Below are positions 61,438 to 64,000 of a stretch of 64,000 nucleotides of DNA, one piece after another. The notes below the pieces were generated by a model. That model saw only the letters and a list, made by a program, of their open reading frames with translations, did no database searches and was not told the origin of the DNA. The translations under genes were made by a program, and so were the position numbers. Origin of the DNA: JBBDSU01 sp040904825 (GTDB lineage: Bacteria; Actinomycetota; Nitriliruptoria; Nitriliruptorales; Nitriliruptoraceae); assembly GCA_040904825.1 (NCBI GenBank), contig JBBDSU010000020.1:62001-126000 (forward strand), given 5' to 3'. How positions within the stretch are numbered: the stretch's first letter is position 1; the number at the start of each line of letters is the position of its first letter.

Positions 61438-62321
61438 TGATTCAGACGCAGCCACGCACGGCCGGTGACGTCGCCGAGGAAGTCGCGGCGCAACTGGCAG
61501 TTGCTGCGGTGCCCGCCGCCGACGTCGATGCTCGCTGGCTCATCGCATCGTTTCTCAAGGTCGACCCGTGGCAATCACCAGACACGCCGGTCACGCTGAC
61601 TTGCGCGCTCGCCGAGGCGGTAGCACGCCGTGCACGGCGCGAGCCTCTGCAGTTGATCGTGGGGTCGACCGCGTTCCTCGATCTGACCATCGCATGCAGG
61701 CCCGGAGTGTTCATCCCACGTCCCGAGACCGAAATGCTTGCCGAGATGGCCATCGCGGCGGCGTTGGAGCGCGACGCCGCGATCGTCGCCGAGCCATGTA
61801 CGGGCAGCGGCGCCATCGCCTGCGCCGTTGCCGCTCACGTGCCCGGCGTGACGATCGTGGCGACCGATGTTGACGAAGCTGCCGTCACCTTGGCCCGCGA
61901 CAACGCGATGATGACGCTGGACGCCGCGAGCCATGCTGCAACGATCAAGGTGTTGCGAGGCGACCTGTTCACCCCCGTTGCTCCGGCATTCGCCGGGCGA
62001 GTCGACGTGGTGGTGGCCAACCCGCCCTACCTGCCTGCCTCGGACGTCGGCTCTTGGATGCCCGAAGTCAGTGATCATGATCCACCCGGAGCGCTGGTAG
62101 CAGGGCCTGACGGCAATGAGACGGTGGTCAGGATCATGCACGACGCGCGCAAGTGGCTGCGACCCGAGGGTGTCGTGATGATGGAGATCGACACCCGCCG
62201 AGCTAATGAGGTCGTCGCGTTGGCCAGATCGGTGGGGTGGAGCGACATCGAGGTCGTTGACGACCTGACGGGTCGGCCACGATTCATCCTGCTGAGAGGA
62301 CCGCAATCTCGGGTCGCGTGA
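61434..62321 (+). CDS. prmC: Release factor glutamine methyltransferase
   Basis: The 295-aa SAM enzyme methylates the GGQ glutamine of release factors. The N-terminal helical domain binds the factor; the Rossmann domain has EPCTGSGAIACAVA and the catalytic NPPY (VVANPPYLPASD, near residue 195). GTG 61434 overlaps the prfA stop; ATG 61437 follows in frame. Confidence 0.95.
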   Translation: MMIQTQPRTAGDVAEEVAAQLAVAAVPAADVDARWLIASFLKVDPWQSPDTPVTLTCALAEAVARRARREPLQLIVGSTAFLDLTIACRPGVFIPRPETEMLAEMAIAAALERDAAIVAEPCTGSGAIACAVAAHVPGVTIVATDVDEAAVTLARDNAMMTLDAASHAATIKVLRGDLFTPVAPAFAGRVDVVVANPPYLPASDVGSWMPEVSDHDPPGALVAGPDGNETVVRIMHDARKWLRPEGVVMMEIDTRRANEVVALARSVGWSDIEVVDDLTGRPRFILLRGPQSRVA

Positions 62322-62343
62322 CCGCTTGCCGAAAGGAAACGCC

Positions 62344-63063
62344 ATGGAGCAGGTGCCACCGTCAGGACACGACGATGGAGCGGACCCACCCACGGTCGTG
62401 GATGCGATCGATGACCGCGAGCATGCCATCACAGCTGCTGCGGACGCACTGCGGGCAGGTGAGCTGGTCGTGCTGCCCACCGACACCGTCTATGGACTTG
62501 CCGCCGATGCGTTCCATCAGAAAGGCACGGCCAGGATCTTCACCGCCAAGCAGCGGTCACGATCACTGCCGCTGCCGGTGTTGGTGCGCTCGCCGAAGCA
62601 ACTGCTCGGTCTGTGCACCGACCTGCCGCCAGCGGCAGAGCGGCTTATGGCGGCGTATTGGCCAGGGCCGTTGACGCTGGTGGTGCCAGCGCAACCTGGC
62701 ATGCAATGGGATCTTGGACGCAACGAAGGGACGATCGGTGTGCGGATGCCGCTCGATGACATCACGCTCGATGTCATTCGGCAGTTGGGGCCGCTGGCGG
62801 TGACCAGCGCTAATACTTCGGGAAGCCCGCCAGCCCGCACCATCGCCGAAGCGATCAGCCAGCTCGGCGGCAGCGTTGAGGTGTATGTCGATGGTGGTCC
62901 GCGAGAAGGTGGAGCCGCGTCGACCGTGGTCGACCTGACACGGAGCACGGCAATGATCCTGCGGAGTGGTGATCTTGACGATAATGATGTGACCGCGGTG
63001 GCCGAAGGCGCCTTGGATCCGCTGGAAGCAGCAGCCCGGTGGACCGCGTCAACGGCTACATGA
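62344..63063 (+). CDS. tsaC: Threonylcarbamoyl-AMP synthase (TsaC/Sua5 short form)
   Basis: The 239-aa protein makes threonylcarbamoyl-AMP for the t6A37 tRNA modification. It shows the YrdC fold with LPTDTVYGLAADAF, KQRSRSLPLPVL, YWPGPLTLVV, and VTSANTSGSPP. It lacks the Sua5 C-terminal domain. AAAGGA lies before the ATG. It follows prmC as in mycobacteria. Confidence 0.94.
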   Translation: MEQVPPSGHDDGADPPTVVDAIDDREHAITAAADALRAGELVVLPTDTVYGLAADAFHQKGTARIFTAKQRSRSLPLPVLVRSPKQLLGLCTDLPPAAERLMAAYWPGPLTLVVPAQPGMQWDLGRNEGTIGVRMPLDDITLDVIRQLGPLAVTSANTSGSPPARTIAEAISQLGGSVEVYVDGGPREGGAASTVVDLTRSTAMILRSGDLDDNDVTAVAEGALDPLEAAARWTASTAT

Positions 63064-63133
63064 TCGGGGGAGGTAGGGCGCTGTGGCCGATAGCCTCGCA
63101 GCGCCAGTCGTCCGTCGACGTATCGAGTGCTGC

Positions 63134-64000
63134 GTGAACACATTCTGGGGTCCGGATTTCGATGAGCTGCGCGCTACAGATCCGCAGGTCGCAGCAGGCC
63201 TGTTGACCGAGCTGGAACGCCAGCGCGGGAAACTTCAGCTCATCGCATCGGAAAACTTCGCGTCACCTGCGGTCATGGCGGCGCAGGCGTCGGTCCTGAC
63301 CAACAAGTACGCGGAGGGCTATCCGGGTCGCCGCTACTACGGTGGATGCGAAGAGGCGATCGACCCGCTGGAGCAGTTGGCGATCGATCGTGCCAAGGAG
63401 CTGTTCGGCGCCGACCACGCCAACGTGCAACCACATTCGGGAGCCAGCGCCAACATTGCCGCCTACTTCGCCACGGTCGCTCCCGGCGACACCGTCCTGG
63501 CGATGTCCCTGCCTCACGGAGGTCATCTCACCCACGGCATGGCGATCAACTTCTCCGGCAAATGGTTCAACATCGTCTCGTACGGCGTGGATGAAACGTC
63601 CGAGACCATCGACATGGACAAAGTCGCAGCCCTGGCTCGCGAACACCGGCCCAAGCTGATCATCGCTGGCTGGTCGGCGTATCCGCGACAGCTTGATTTC
63701 GAGGCATTCCGCGCGATCGCTGACGAGGTCGACGCGGTCCTGATGTGCGATGCGGCGCACTTCATCGGCCTCGTTGCAGGCGGCGTGCACCCGTCGCCGG
63801 TGCCGTGGTGTGACATCGTCACCTTCACCACCCACAAGACCCTGCGAGGGCCGCGCGGCGCGATCATCCTCACCAACGAACGGTTCGCGACCGCGATCGA
63901 CAAAGCGGTGTTCCCCGGCACCCAAGGCGGGCCGCTTGAACACGTCGTGGCAGCCAAGGCGGTCGCGCTCAAGGAGGCGATGGATCCGTCGTTCGGTGAT
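63134..64000 (+). CDS. glyA: Serine hydroxymethyltransferase, 5' part
   Basis: The frame runs off the window end after 289 codons. The protein makes glycine and methylene-tetrahydrofolate from serine. IASENFASPAVMAAQ, NKYAEGYPGRRYYGGCE, SGASANIAAY and the PLP lysine in TTHKTLRGPRG (Lys 235) are all present. The start is GTG 63134 with a poor ribosome site; no better in-frame start was found. Confidence 0.95.
   Translation, partial: MNTFWGPDFDELRATDPQVAAGLLTELERQRGKLQLIASENFASPAVMAAQASVLTNKYAEGYPGRRYYGGCEEAIDPLEQLAIDRAKELFGADHANVQPHSGASANIAAYFATVAPGDTVLAMSLPHGGHLTHGMAINFSGKWFNIVSYGVDETSETIDMDKVAALAREHRPKLIIAGWSAYPRQLDFEAFRAIADEVDAVLMCDAAHFIGLVAGGVHPSPVPWCDIVTFTTHKTLRGPRGAIILTNERFATAIDKAVFPGTQGGPLEHVVAAKAVALKEAMDPSFGD

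Overview
The window is GC-rich, gene-dense DNA from an actinobacterium. The signs are three WhiB/BldD-type regulators, F420 genes with a fused CofG/CofH (FbiC), a mycothiol-type SigH/RsrA pair, a PdtaS-like kinase, an AccD/AccE carboxylase and an Rv3235-like protein. From memory of the M. tuberculosis map, 9.2-45.5 kb follows the Rv3268-to-Rv3219 block and 48.9-63.1 kb follows argS-lysA-hom-thrC-thrB-rho-rpmE-prfA-prmC-tsaC (Rv1292-Rv1301). DUF1385 sits between rpmE and prfA, and glyA closes the window. A deep-branching class such as Acidimicrobiia or Nitriliruptoria is a reasonable guess, but the sequence alone does not settle it. The source is a draft assembly: a 10-N gap lies at 32296-32305.

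Layout. 1-9.2 kb: end of a cupredoxin, acyl-CoA carboxylase beta and epsilon subunits, biotin ligase (divergent), an unknown protein, Ogt, a PhoU/TrkA_C regulator with its MgtE-like permease, and an acyl-CoA dehydrogenase. 9.2-19.2 kb: cell-envelope block with a TIGR03089 protein, two LCP-type proteins, RmlD, WbbL-like rhamnosyltransferase, a sugar-1-phosphate nucleotidyltransferase, a Wzm/Wzt exporter and another GT2. 19.3-25.9 kb: DUF3105, F420 genes fbiB/fbiA and divergent fbiC, then a WhiB2-like regulator. 26.2-34.8 kb: a giant membrane GT2 with DUF5719, a metallopeptidase, DUF3499 (cut by the gap), DUF6788, phosphomannomutase and a Trm112-like protein. 35-40.8 kb: ComF, a ribosome hibernation factor preceded by two tandem perfect hairpins, SecA, and an Rv3235-like protein with a membrane protein.

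40.9-45.5 kb is a regulatory hub: SigH-like sigma, zinc anti-sigma, a nucleotide-sugar epimerase, a BldD homologue that keeps the c-di-GMP motif, a protein with only sigma region 4, a PdtaS-like kinase and WhiB1. 45.9-48.8 kb: transsulfuration genes and tRNA-Arg(CCG). 48.9-64 kb: argS, aspartate-family amino acid genes, transaldolase, rho with a long disordered insert, rpmE, DUF1385 (apparently starting at CTG), prfA, prmC, tsaC and glyA (cut by the window end).

Most genes run in tight strings with ATGA/GTGA overlaps. The unifying themes are envelope polysaccharide synthesis, F420 biosynthesis, redox and second-messenger signalling, and core translation. I saw no CRISPR array, intact insertion sequence, prophage or recognisable defence system. 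The best candidates for something new are the regulatory hub with its region-4-only sigma protein, the CTG start of the DUF1385 gene, the tandem hairpins before hpf and the giant GT2-DUF5719 pair.
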